From Carettochelys insculpta (Eukaryota; Chordata; Testudines; Carettochelyidae), in the NCBI RefSeq assembly GCF_033958435.1, contig NC_134137.1, positions 220,575,501-220,639,500 on the forward strand: 64,000 bases of DNA, in the 5' to 3' direction. This document shows, one piece after another, positions 45,232 to 56,165 of this stretch. A program made the position numbers and the translations under genes. Numbering within the stretch: the stretch's first letter is position 1; each line of letters opens with the position of its first letter. The notes beneath the pieces are model-generated. The model did no database searches and was not told where the DNA came from. It was given only the letters and a program-made list of their open reading frames with translations.

Positions 45232-45850
45232 CCCTGGAATTCAGATTAAGTTGTCCCTGTGTTGACCCAAATCATCTGAAGAGGGATAGGTTGCTATGCA
45301 CGGCCTAGGCTAGACAGAGAATGGGGGGAAAAGGGCAGGCTGGGGCTGGTAAAGGGGAGCAGCAGGGAGGTGAGAAGGGACCAGGAAGCTTTATTTGTTT
45401 AAATCAACTGCTGTGATTCCATTTGGTTGTTTATTTTTTGATAGCTGAGTTTAATGGCCCAAGCTGGGTCTCCAAAGTGAACGCCTCCTTGCAGAGATTG
45501 GAGGCTGTGGGTGGGATCACAGCTTAGGGCTGCTTTTTTCCATGGCTGGCTGATTATCTGTGTGTCAGCCGCCCAGTGGCTGCAATCTCAAAGCTGTTTG
45601 CAGGAGACCAAAGAGAATCAACTTTCTTTTGGCTTATGCTGACATCAGCCCTGTGCTTTGGTTATACCTGGAAGGTAAGCAAAGAATGACAGGAAGGAAG
45701 TGGGGTGGAAGTATTAAGAACTAGAGAATGTGACCAAGAGATGGGAATTCTGGGTTCCCTTTTGAGTTCTCCATCAACTGGCTGCATCTAGTAGTGCTGC
45801 TTTTTTTTTTTTTGGGGGGGCGGGGGGAGGGAGCACAGTAGGATATTTCC
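45232..45850. other. Unannotated stretch
   Basis: 45799-45830 is a T-run followed by a G-run. No gene. Confidence 0.4.
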
Positions 45851-46595
45851 TTAAACCCTTGTACTCAGAGTCGAGCACAGGTCATCTACAGGTCTCCTCC
45901 CCATCACTCTGTCTTGGGAAAAAACTTCTAGCTGGCTCCAGGAGTATCCCAGTTGTTGTCCTTCAGTCTCAGTAGACCTTCTCCACATTGTCCCAGTGTC
46001 TCTTTTGCATTCTCCTTGCGGGTTCGTGTGAGAGCTTGACGGGCTATGCTGGATGATGGTTTTCTGAGAGTGTGACCTAGACATCCCCACTTTCTTTTCT
46101 TGATTTCAAAGTCAATTGGTTCTTGTCCTGCTCAGTTCCAAAGCTCCTCATTCGTGACAAAGTCTTGCCGTTTGACATGAAGGAAGTACCTCAGGCATCT
46201 ATTTATGAATGTCTGCAGCTTGTGATTTGATGACGTTTTAGTACACCAGGTCTCACACGCCACACTAGAGCACACACTCTTCACACTGGTGTTGGAGATC
46301 CACAGTTTCCTCTTCGCAGATATTATTTGTGAACTCCATATGGGACGGAGAGTCTTGATAGCCCAGACGCATTTCCCTATGTTGCTCTGTGCATGTCCTC
46401 TGAGCAACAATGGTGCCTGCTGAACTGGTATTTTAGTGACCACAGCTCTGCCATCACTAGCAATGTGTGATGACCTAGTCCCAAACAACATATCTGCTGA
46501 AAACATTGGTATGACAAGGATCTAGTAGGCTTCAGCTGAGACACCACCCCAGAAGCCCTGACTGGAGGATCATCTGACCCCACTGATTGGTCCAA
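45851..46595 (-). pseudogene. C-terminal part of an RTE-like LINE protein, frameshifted
   Basis: On -, the frame 46506-46132 contains KLWISNTSVKSVCSSVACET and SNHKLQTFINRCLRYFLHVK, then FVTNEELWN. After a stop and a frame change, FEIKKRKWGCLGHTLRKPSS-type text and the frame 46090-45851 (MWRRSTETEGQQLGYSWSQL, EVFSQDRVMG) follow. This is the region downstream of the reverse transcriptase in RTE-related elements (IFNSNVKS..., LQTFINRCLR, W.GHTLRK, QDR..W). The family is the same as at 42320-42562, but this copy keeps a longer 5' part and lies on the opposite strand. No reverse transcriptase core (YxDD) is present. Confidence 0.7.
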
Positions 46596-47734
46596 TCTTG
46601 CTTTCTAGACCAAAAGAAGGCCCAGGTGATTTCCTGTTGCAGTTGCTTTGGAGCTTGGTTGTACTTGTACCCAACCATGCTCCTTATTCCTGCTCTGCTC
46701 CTGCCTCACTCCTCCTTCTCGCTCTGTGCTGCTTGCTCTGTGCCTGATCCTTGTTTCTCCTCTGGTTTCTGCCCATGTGCTTCATTTCCAGCCATCAGTT
46801 ACCGTTCCTGGCTCTGACCCCTGGCTCTCACTTCGCCCTTGGAACTTGGTATCTGAACCCAATTGTGACCCTCAAGCTCAATCACTGGCACTAAACCCTG
46901 GTTGTGTCATTGGCACTTGACTCTGACGCTGACCTTCAGCTCTGTTCTCTTACTCTGACTCCTGCTCTGCTTGTTAGGCCAGAGTTCTTATCCCCTAGTC
47001 CCTCACACAATGGTGGAAAAGCTAGTGTAGAGGTGCCACTGGCCTTTTTACCACTGTCTGATTTGAACTGCTCATAGCAGCCCCTTGTGACATGGTGGTA
47101 AATGCATTGGCGGTGGTGCTCTCACCATCACGAGCCCCTGTGGCGCTGCTACTGAGGGAGAACTTGTCAAAGACTATGCATGCAATGTCCATCTGTTACT
47201 GGAAACCAGGAATGTCTCTGTTTTCTGGGGCTGTCCCAGCGTTCCTTTGGATGGTTCTGAAACCCCGCAGAAGTCACACGCTAGCTATGCCGCTGCAAAG
47301 GCCACCAAGTTGAGAGCATCGTTGGAATCACGCCCTCCAAAGCCTATCAAGGAGCTGCCACGCTCCATCCCCAGTCCAGTCTCCTAATGAGTTCCCTCTC
47401 TTCGTAAGTCCTAGAGCTATCCCCCGCTCCACACAGAGGGAAACCCATTCAGTGGCAGGCTCAGTGACGGAGGAGAAACCCCTCTTCTCCAGCTGGCCAA
47501 AGGCTCCTGAGCAGAGACCATCATTCTGTTCAGTGTTAGTACAGTGCCTTGCACAGTGCGGTCCCACCACATAACTAGTATGCACTGTGGCAATATAAAT
47601 AATGTATAACAACAGTGGAGAAAGACATTTTCTTCAGCAGAAATCTTAAAGCTGGGGAAACAGCAAAAAACTGGGGGAGGAGAGGGGAATCTTAAAATCT
47701 GGGAGAAGTGATTGCAATGCTTGTTAATTTTTTT
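46596..47734. other. Unannotated stretch
   Basis: 46640-46960 is C/T-rich low-complexity text with repeated TGCTCCTGCC and CTCTGACNC-like words. No gene. Confidence 0.4.
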
Positions 47735-48372
47735 TGCATCTGATGCTTTCCCTCTGCACCGTCCACATATCTGTACAAGGGACACCATCACTAGACCTAA
47801 CCATATCAGCCACTCCATCAGGGCCTCATACACCTGCACACCCACTAATATGATATATGCCATCGTGTGCCACCAATGCCCCTCTGCCATGTACATTGGG
47901 CAGACTGGACAGTCTCTGTGCCAAAGGATGAAAGGACATAAATCCAACATCAGGAATTGGAATACTCATAAACCTGTAGAGGAACACTTTAACCTCCCTG
48001 GGCATTCAGTAATGGATTGAAAAGTAGCCATTCTGCTGCAAAAGAACTTTACCACAAGCTTATAGAAGGAGACACCTGAATTGGAATTCATTTACAAATC
48101 TGACACCTTTAATCTCGACCTGAATTAAGATATCAACTATCTTATCCATTACAAAGACAGTTTCCCCACTTCTGATACTTGCATGAATGAGACACATCCT
48201 ATTTAATTTGCTTCAATTACTGGTCCTACAGGTGACACCGCCGCTATATTAAATGCTGAATTACACTTTTCCTCTCCATTTTTCATCTGAGGAAGTGAGT
48301 TTTGCCCACAAAACCTCATGATCTAATACATTTGTTAGTCTCTAAGGTGCCACAGGACTGCTTGTTGTTTGT
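47735..48372 (+). mobile_element. Second Penelope-like fragment (GIY-YIG domain plus tail)
   Basis: The frame 47712-48020 carries HICTRDTITRPNHISHSIRA, the cysteine-containing run, then NMIYAIVCHQCPSAMYIGQT and LCQRMKGHKSNIRNW (GIY-YIG core) and HFNLPGHS. A TGA at 48018-48020 interrupts it; the frame goes on past further stops with text equivalent to LKVRVLLKKNYRT of the 40336 copy. The 3' end (TTTGTTAGTCTCTAAGGTGC, CACAGGACTGCTTGTTG) is a tail of the 'GGTGCCAC' type, different from the 'GTGCTACTTGACTG' type at 40131. So two PLE subfamilies are present. Confidence 0.8.
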
Positions 48373-51300
48373 ATACCTGTTATCATGTCTGCTTCAGGCA
48401 GACGGCCCCAAAAAGTAAGATGGTACATCCATAGAAGAGAAAAGGATCCTATAGAAGTTAGTTCAAGGTGACTGACACTCACGGAACAAGATTTCTGTGG
48501 GCATGGGCCTCACAGAGAATTCACTTCAGGGCCTAGAACAGCAGCATGGATGACAAGAGACATGGGCAGTCTTTTTAGCTCTGCCATTGATTTGGCCTCT
48601 GTGTTCTTCAAGGTCCCCAATCTGTTAAATGGGGATGGTAATACTGATCTGCCAGGAGCACTGGGAGAGCCAGTTAATGATGCTCATAAGGCTGTGGATA
48701 CTTTGGAAGACTGGCACAAATGGGGCTTGTAGTTTCCTGAAAATTCTGGGATTCAGACTTCCAGCAACCAGCTTCCTTGCTTGAAAGAAAATCCTGTCAG
48801 TTAGATGCTTGGACCACCACAAAATATAGGAACACAAGTGCGGCCTTGTGCAGTGATTGGGAACACAGGAGATCATTTGAGGATTTCTCACAAAAGATTG
48901 TAGACGAGTTTAGTAATTATGTTTGTCCCCGAAGCAGAGCTGAATGCACGCTAGTGTTCAAGTAGGGAAACTGAGGGAATCTACTTAAAACAACCGTTGA
49001 GTCATTCACCTTTAGGTTGCTGCAACCATATCAGTAACCAATGTGAAATGAGGTGGTAGGAAATCTCAGTTCCGTTCCTGATGGATAGGCGTATGTCGCT
49101 TATAATAATTTTAATCACAGCTGGCTACAACTGTACCCTTTACCTTTATCGCAGCAAAGAGGTCAGTTGCTGAGTGTGCCTGGAGCCTGAATTTACCTTT
49201 CATGTGCAATGCTAGAGATGGTGGCCCCTTGAATTCAACAGGAGGTCACCTCAGGTGAGAAAAGCCAGGAGGGACTTTGCTTTATGGGGCATGTTCCCCC
49301 TGAACTCCATTAGCAATGCTGATGTTATTGTAAGTTATCTCACCACTGCCTCCCGCCACAGTAACAATAGCTCTTTCCCAGCACCCCTCAGGGCTATTCT
49401 CAACAGGATTGTGAAGCGTGAGAGGAACTCTATACATATACAATGTGGCTAAGGATTTTGTGTGGCAATGGTGCATACCCAGAGTTGAGGCCTAGTCCTG
49501 CCATGCATGAGGCTGGAGATCTGTGGGACACTGCCTTGATCAACACCTCCTCATGCCTCTGTTCTGACAATGGCCTGAAGCGGTGCAGAGCAGCAGAAGG
49601 CAGGGCTTAGGAGCCGGGGTCTCTTGGCACTGGAAAGGGATGATTTGTGAACACAGTTAAATGCTTAAGAGTGGAAGGGGGCGCGGGGAATGCAGAGACA
49701 GAGAAGAATGAAGTGACCTTTCCGTTTACTTACAAAGAGGAAAATTTCCACTAGGGGATAAATGGGCCTCAATCTTCTTCCAGTCACGACTGGCTGATGG
49801 GATTCCAGCTCTGAGGGCGAGGACTAAGCAAAGGGAGCCCGCTATGGAAACTGGGTGGGAAAGGGGCAAAGACTATCTCCAAAGCAGAGCCTGGACTTCA
49901 GCCTTATGATTTAATTGTCCTTGCCCAGCTCACTCAACGAGTCAGTTACAGATACATTTTTAGTGGTTCCAAGGACGTCTTCCGTTCAGCTCCTCATCGA
50001 GGTGACTGGGGTAAGTGGGCAGGTTTTTGTCGCTGCTACTTGGCTGAAGACCATTTGCTGCAGGACCAGCTTAATGGGCTTCTAAATAAATTGTACCAGA
50101 GGAGAAACACAGCAGCTTCATTCTCCCTTCAGGAGAACAGCACAAATGCTGGGCTCAGAATCCAGCTCTGTGCTTGTTCCCATGCAGCCACTGGACCCAG
50201 GGAAGCCCCTCTCTGTTCTACCTCCTACAAAGGCAAAACATTCCATAAACTGCTGCCTTTTCCATGATGCATTCCAAGAGCAGCTGCCTCTTTCTACTGC
50301 ATTGCCTTGTATCACCCTGCGCAGTACCAGCCAGTACCTGTGGGATGGAAGCCCTGTCGGTCGGGGAACACATGACTGGTTTGCACAGCTTCCCTGCTCT
50401 ACCGTGTGCTCTCCACTTAACAGGACTGCATGCCTGTGATTTTTCCACCAATCCTGCCTGTGAGCTCCTTAGCACTGTGCGCTTTCCAAAGAGGATGTTG
50501 CTTCAGGTGTCCTGTCTATACTGGGGAATCGGCCATGTATGGGTACCTGGCTGCCACACACACTGAACAAACCTGCCTCTCAAGCAATCCAACAGAAAAT
50601 AATCTGGTCTTGCACCATCGATGAGACTGAGCTTCGTATTAACCACAGGTGTGGCTTGAGCTGGGGCTAAAGGAGCTGCTTCTCTGCACATTTCCAGGGA
50701 TGTGGTTAAAACACAGTTCACTCATGCCTATCCTACAGTATCAGACTGTCATATTTTTAAATGAAGTTACCACACCGCAAATGATAGCTTTGGTGCACCG
50801 TTGGCAGCAAAGATAGATGCACAGCTCACGGCTATAGAGATGTGAATTTGACCAGTTAAGACTAAAGTATATTTTATGGGCTTTATTATGTCTAAAACCC
50901 AGAATGAAACATTTTCTAATGGAGGTGCCAGCAGACCCATTGTTACATTGTGGTTGCTGGAGGTCCTTTATAAATATGTTTAGGTGCCATAGGGAGAAGT
51001 ATCACCATATTTTAAAATAATTACGACTTTCAAATGGAAGGGGTTTTTCGTATTTACTCAGTTCTAGTGTGCTAGCTTGTAGGAGCTCCAGGAATGGACT
51101 GGAGCCCTCTTATGTTAAGTTGGGTGGGTTTTTCCAGCACCTTTATTGCTTAAAAATGAAATAAATAAGACATCTCTTTCATATATCTTTTAGTTTATTT
51201 CCCATCTAAGTTCATCCACTTAAAAACTCAGAGGTTTTTCTCAGTATTCAAGGGCAACATAGCTTTAGTTCCTATTGAATTTTACTTGTCTAAGTATACA

Positions 51301-52079
51301 TAATTAAAGACATCTATATGTCTAAATATTTAATCTTGTTTTGTCTTCTTTGGCATACCCTATCCTGATGAGCAAGCTCTCTCATAACAAGGGTATCCCA
51401 TATGTCAATGCAGCATGCTTAGCTGGTGGGGGATAGACCATGCTTTAACCAGACCCTGACATGGTTGATTTTTACGGAATCAGAGATTAAAAAGAGACGG
51501 CCTCATTAACAAAGTTCCTCTTGTAATGCTGAACTAAATAAAATCTGTCACAAAACTAAACTCAGAACACTAGAAAAGCATGTGACTGTAACTCTCTAGG
51601 TAAGTGGGAGTTGCTACTTAAGAGTGCTTAGAACAGGGGACCTGGAGTCAGGGTTTCCTCTAATTTTTTTCCATCCTTCGGCAGAATATATCTTGTGATG
51701 TGCACCAAGGTGTAGGGGGATGTGTACCACCTGTGGGTGCTGTGGGCACTCTGCAAATCAGCTAGGCAGCCACCATGTGCTCAGCTTACAGGGGACGCAG
51801 CTGGGGAGTCAGTAGTTCAAAATTTTAGGGGCAGAATCACCTGAATCACTCAGCAAGTTACTTGACCTTCCTGTATTTTATATCTTGTATACACTGGAAA
51901 GTGTTACCATTATACTGGACAGAGATATTTCAATGTGATTTATAGCTATACAGTAGTGACTTTCTTCGGAAAACAAACCAAATAATCAAATTCAGCATTG
52001 GTGTAACTCCACTGACTTCAGTGGAGTTGTGCCAACTTACACCTGGGTTGAATTTGATTCTTAGGAAGCTTGAAGCTGG
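48373..52079. other. Transposon-poor stretch
   Basis: 48560-48700 (CTTCAAGGTCCCCAATCTGT, AAATGGGGATGGTAATACTG) is a MIR-like SINE. 52000-52060 is a fragment of the old palindromic sauropsid repeat (AACTCCACTGACTTCAGTGG). No exon could be recognised in the remaining unique DNA. Confidence 0.4.
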
Positions 52080-52345
52080 CATTTTTAGGGTGCTTAAAGC
52101 CTGGCCTGTGCTGGTTAATTTACTGGCATATCTATATTGGCTAGCAGTATTAAAAAAATCCCACCTCAAATGACTCATTTATGCCAGCAAAAGCCCTGGT
52201 ATATGTGAAGATATACACGAAACAAGTCCTTTTGCTGGTGTAGTTTATTCTGTTTGGTGGACTGGCTTAAGCTACTCTAACAAAAGCCCACTTGCTGATA
52301 CAATTTGCCAGGGATTCCCGGTGTAGCTCTACTGGTACCTCTCCA
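52080..52345. mobile_element. Possible degraded MITE
   Basis: Text of the kind TTTATGCCAGCAAAAGCCCT and TTTTGCTGGTGTAGTTTATT forms partial inverted matches around 52190-52250. Ends are not resolved. Confidence 0.3.
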
Positions 52346-52606
52346 TTAGCAAGCTTTTTCAAAAGTAGACAAACTCTAACCGGATTAAGCACACAACTTC
52401 TGCTGAAGGTCAGTGAAAACTGGGAGCCTAATTCTTTCAGGTGTTTTGGGAATATAGCCTAAGCTGATCCTGGAGATGGGCTGAATCTTTGTCTTGAATG
52501 TTCTGGCATGAGGGAAAGAGGGTGGAAGGTGCAATGTCTTGCTTGTGAAGTATGTGAGCACAGTACACCCTTATCTACTCTCCTTTTTCCTCCCTCCAAA
52601 GCCAAG

Positions 52607-52883
52607 GGTTGTGTCTACACATGCCTCCTCCTTTCGGACTTTGAAATCCCCTTCTTCCTATCTGGTTTTAGGAAAAAGGGGCTTTCACAGTCCAGGGGGT
52701 CGTTTCAAAAGGCTCCCATCTACCCGGGCAGCGTGCGTTCCGAAAGCGTCACTTTCGAATCGCAGGTGGCTGCCATTATGCTAATGAGGCACTGCATATT
52801 CGTGGCAGCGCCTCATTAGCATCTTCCGAACTGCCTCGTTAACATGCCCCGTCTGAAAGGAGGGTAAATGTGTAGACACAGCC
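52607..52883. mobile_element. MITE with TTGTGTCTACACATG end
   Basis: 277 bp. Left GGTTGTGTCTACACATGCC; right (reversed) GGCTGTGTCTACACATTTAC. The interior GCCTCATTAGCAT and TGCTAATGAGGC palindrome is shared with the MITEs at 9193 and 12037. Flanks AAG and GAG give an imperfect 3-bp duplication. Confidence 0.7.
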
Positions 52884-52900
52884 GAGGTGGCCTGCTCCCT

Positions 52901-53192
52901 GAAGGTCTACACTAGACCTGAAAGTTGATCCTAAATATGCAATTCCAGCTTCGACAATTGCATAACTGGAATCAACGTCTCTAGAGTCAACTTGTCTGGC
53001 CATCCTCACAGAGGGAGGCATGGGAGAAACTCTCCCATTGACCTCCCTTACTCCTTGGGAGAATGAAGAGTACGGGGTCAACTGTTGAGCCCTGATAGTT
53101 TGATTTTGCGCATCCGTGCTAGGTGCACAAAATCGAACCCCGGAAGACCAAGCCTGACCAGGTCGGTTTCCTGGTAAGTATAGACATACCCT
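52901..53192. mobile_element. MITE with GGTCTACACTAG end
   Basis: Left AAGGTCTACACTAGACC; right (reversed) GAGGGTATGTCTATACTTAC. Interior GGGTCAACTGTTGAGCCCTG and CACAAAATCGAACCCCGG are shared with the fragment at 13808-13985. It starts only 18 bp after the previous MITE. Confidence 0.6.
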
Positions 53193-55299
53193 CATCACTC
53201 CTCTGTGTACAAGCATCAACAGATCAGCACACACTTGTCCACAAAATGTCCTAAACAGCAGTCCCCTGTGACAGCTCACCTTGAGGAGTTCTCTGATGCC
53301 TGCACAGGCTTTTCTTTTTGGAGAGGACATACCCACTAGCCTCTAGTGGGGGACAAAATTTACTTTTTTCTATTAATTCTGGGCAGCAAAACTCATGTTT
53401 TCAAACTGCCAGCTGGAGGGGCATCCCCTGCAGAGAAGTCTGTCCATGAAATACAAATGAAGTGGAGGCTTGGCAAAGTGATACCAGTTAGTAAGGATTT
53501 CATTCCTGTTTTAAGAAGTACCTCTCTTAAGCCCCTTTTTTTTTCAGAGCTAATGGATTTGACTCTCAAGGAGCCAGCCAGCAGGCATTTTACTTTAGCT
53601 CATCTTAGTGTTCTTTCCTTTATGAAGGAGTTTGAGTGTTATTCAGGCTTAATTATATCCCTGTGCAGATAAATTTCTTGAAAGCTTCCCCCTCACCACC
53701 ACTTTTTGCTAAGTTTTTGGTATTTCCCACAACCTCCCTTCAGCTCATAGTTCCACTTTTATTTGAATTACAGATGTCCTTTTAATTAAAGGTATCTTGA
53801 TTGCTTATTCCTATTTACAGAGCTGCTGGTGAGTGCAATAAATGGTAAACGAGTCTCTGAATACAAAGAGAACAACAGGGGAGTCTTATTAAAGCCCGGT
53901 CAAACCGTGCAATTAGAATTTCAACCATTGCCCTTGCAACAGTTGGGAATTGGCGACATTTTAGTTCCTAAACTGCAATAAGAAACTAACCAGCCCTGCT
54001 GTGTCTCGTGATAGAGTGGCTCCCCAAGGTTCAAAGGCAATCTCCCCTCTCTTTTTTTTCCCATCTCTGTGCAGAACAAATTGTGTTATCTGCATCAAGG
54101 CATGTGCAGATGTGAACCACACGCTGCCAGCTGTGGGCATGCTGCTAATCAGCTGGGCAGCACCTAAATCTCTCCGGGGTGGGTGCCCAAGTGCTCAGCT
54201 CGCAGGAACCCTGCTCAGAGGGGACTAAAATTAGAGTGGTGGCCAAGGCCTACTTGGCTGTTCCAGAATGCCCATTCATACCGTTATTTCTCAAGACTTT
54301 TTGCAGGACAGTCTATATTCCTGGTGACAGCATGGAACCCTGGGTATGTGCCACTTAACCTTCACCGTTTATGCCGCGTGTCTGATTCAGGGCTGCTCAC
54401 ATGATTGTTAAAATACTTAAGGGTACAGGAGTGGGAATGGGAGATGGAGCTTCTGGATCAGCAGTTCCCAAACGGTGGTACTGGGGTTTGAGGTTTCACT
54501 TCCCAACCCTCTTTGAAGATGGTACTGTGTGAACCAATAAAGCTTGGGGATTGCTGCTCACTGGTTCAAATGGCCCAGAGTGGGAGTGGATTCAAGTGGG
54601 TATCATTCAGTGGCTTCAGTATCGCTTCTAAACCAGTGGCTCCATTGTGGTAAGGTCCAAATGAGCATGGAGACTGGCTAGCATGAGTCTGCCCCATGTA
54701 TCAAGAGAATGTCTTCTTTCCGGAGCTGTAAGTCCAGCCTCATGCAAGATGCCTATCTGCCCAATGTCTTCTCCCCGGTGGCAGTGATATATGGACAGTA
54801 CAGGCACTACATGGGTAATTGTACGCGGCAGTGAAAGTCAGGCTGAGTCCAAGCTTGTCACTGCAGTGTGTGGCTTGTGGCAGTGAAAGGCTCCAGCGGG
54901 AGGTGGGGGGGGGGGCCAGGCTGGGGGGTGCTGCCAGAGACCGTCCCGATTGCTGGAGCCTCTCTCTGAAGTAGTCAAAGGCTCCAGCAGTGAACAAGTA
55001 AAGGGACACTACATTGGTGAAAATGGCAATGTGGACATGGGAGAAACTATTTAGACACATACAGAGCCATGTAGGGTATATAACCTGTTGTTTCAGGCAT
55101 CAAGAGTGCTCTATTGGCCTAAGTTATGCCCCCCCTCCACCACCAACACTGCTATTTATAGCTTGCCGTGTATGTACTCTGCACTCCACTGTAAGCATAG
55201 ACTTACCTCAGGTACCCATAAGGCCCCTGTGCTCAGACGCAATGTTCACCTCACAATCTTTAATATGTATATCCTTGTAAACATCTGTGAGCTAGGGCA
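53193..55299. other. Unannotated stretch
   Basis: 54467-54556 (CAGCAGTTCCCAAACGGTGG ... TGGGGATTGCTG) may be a small hAT relic without matching flanks. 54905-54920 is a G-run. No gene. Confidence 0.4.
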
Positions 55300-55417
55300 G
55301 TTCTAAGGGACTAAGGCATAGAGGGACTAAGTGACTTACCCAAGGTCAAACAGAAAATATGTGGCAGAGCTGGGTGTTTAAACTCAGGTCTCCCAAATCA
55401 CAGGCTAGTGTCTTAAC
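55300..55417 (-). mobile_element. MIR-type CORE-SINE, reverse
   Basis: AAGTGACTTACCCAAGGTC, GTGGCAGAGCTGGGTGTTTA and ACTCAGGTCTCCCAAATCAC on + are the reverse complement of the MIR body. It directly precedes a hAT MITE. Confidence 0.65.
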
Positions 55418-55425
55418 CACTGGAT

Positions 55426-55654
55426 CAGTGGGTGTCAAGCTGTGGTTTTGGGCAAATCTGAAGCTCAAGTCCCATTGCCCATGGGTAAGGTGACTTGCTC
55501 CCTACCCAGTGTGGAAGCCCTTGTGATTCAGCTTTGGCCCCCGTGTCCCAGGTAATGGAGCTTGGGAGGGCTCAGGCTTCAGTCCCCTTCCTGGAATTAT
55601 GTAGTCATTGTGGTCAGACTGTACTTGCAGTGCAATGAAATTTGAGAACTGCTG
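55426..55654. mobile_element. hAT-type MITE
   Basis: 229 bp. Left CAGTGGGTGTCAAGC, right TTTGAGAACTGCTG. Flanking 8-mers CACTGGAT (55418-55425) and CACTAGAT (55655-55662) differ at one position, a hAT-length duplication. Its left flank lies at the end of the MIR-type SINE. Confidence 0.65.
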
Positions 55655-55929
55655 CACTAGATCATCCATCCTTTCTGTTTATAGTACCAAAAGACCCAGT
55701 CACACAGACGTATTTACTGTGCTGGGAGATCATGCTACAGCGTAATAATCCCTTGACTGTACTACAGCTCTAGGGCCAAATTCTCTGCAAAAACATGGTC
55801 TCTTGTGGGCAAGGAAAAACAAACTGTACCTAACGTGCTCCTCCCCAGCCATGGTCAGATTTCCTGTGCAGATGGCCCTGTTCAGAGTAAAGATGCTGAT
55901 AAGAAAGTGAGTGCTTGCAGAGCTAGTCT

Positions 55930-56145
55930 AGCTCTTGAGAGACCTGGCTCCACTTCCTTGCTCTGCCGCAGACTTCATGTGTGACTTTGAGCAAGTCATT
56001 GAGCCTCTCTGGGCCTCACATCCCCATCTGTAAAATGGAGCTAAGATTACTACCTTACCACACAGGGTGTTGTGAAGATAACTGTATGAAAGACTGTGAG
56101 GTGATCAGATACTATGGGGATCATGTCAATACATACCATATAATG
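55930..56145 (+). mobile_element. MIR-type CORE-SINE
   Basis: GACTTTGAGCAAGTCATTGA, GCCTCTCTGGGCCTCACATC, CCCATCTGTAAAATGGAGCT and GGGTGTTGTGAAGATAACTG follow the MIR consensus in order. This is one of the best preserved old SINEs in the window. Confidence 0.8.
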
Positions 56146-56165
56146 TGCCTTGCTCATCCTTTGAT

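Noticed and set aside
47712..48020. GIY-YIG protein considered as a homing endonuclease or bacterial contaminant
   Set aside because: The upstream cysteine run and the downstream PLE tail match the Penelope-like element at 40131-42203.
52839..53336. 165-codon open frame on -
   Set aside because: It spans two MITEs and flanking DNA, so it is a chance frame.
54467..54556. Small hAT-like element
   Set aside because: The ends look hAT-like but the flanking 8-mers do not match, and the body is too short to assign.
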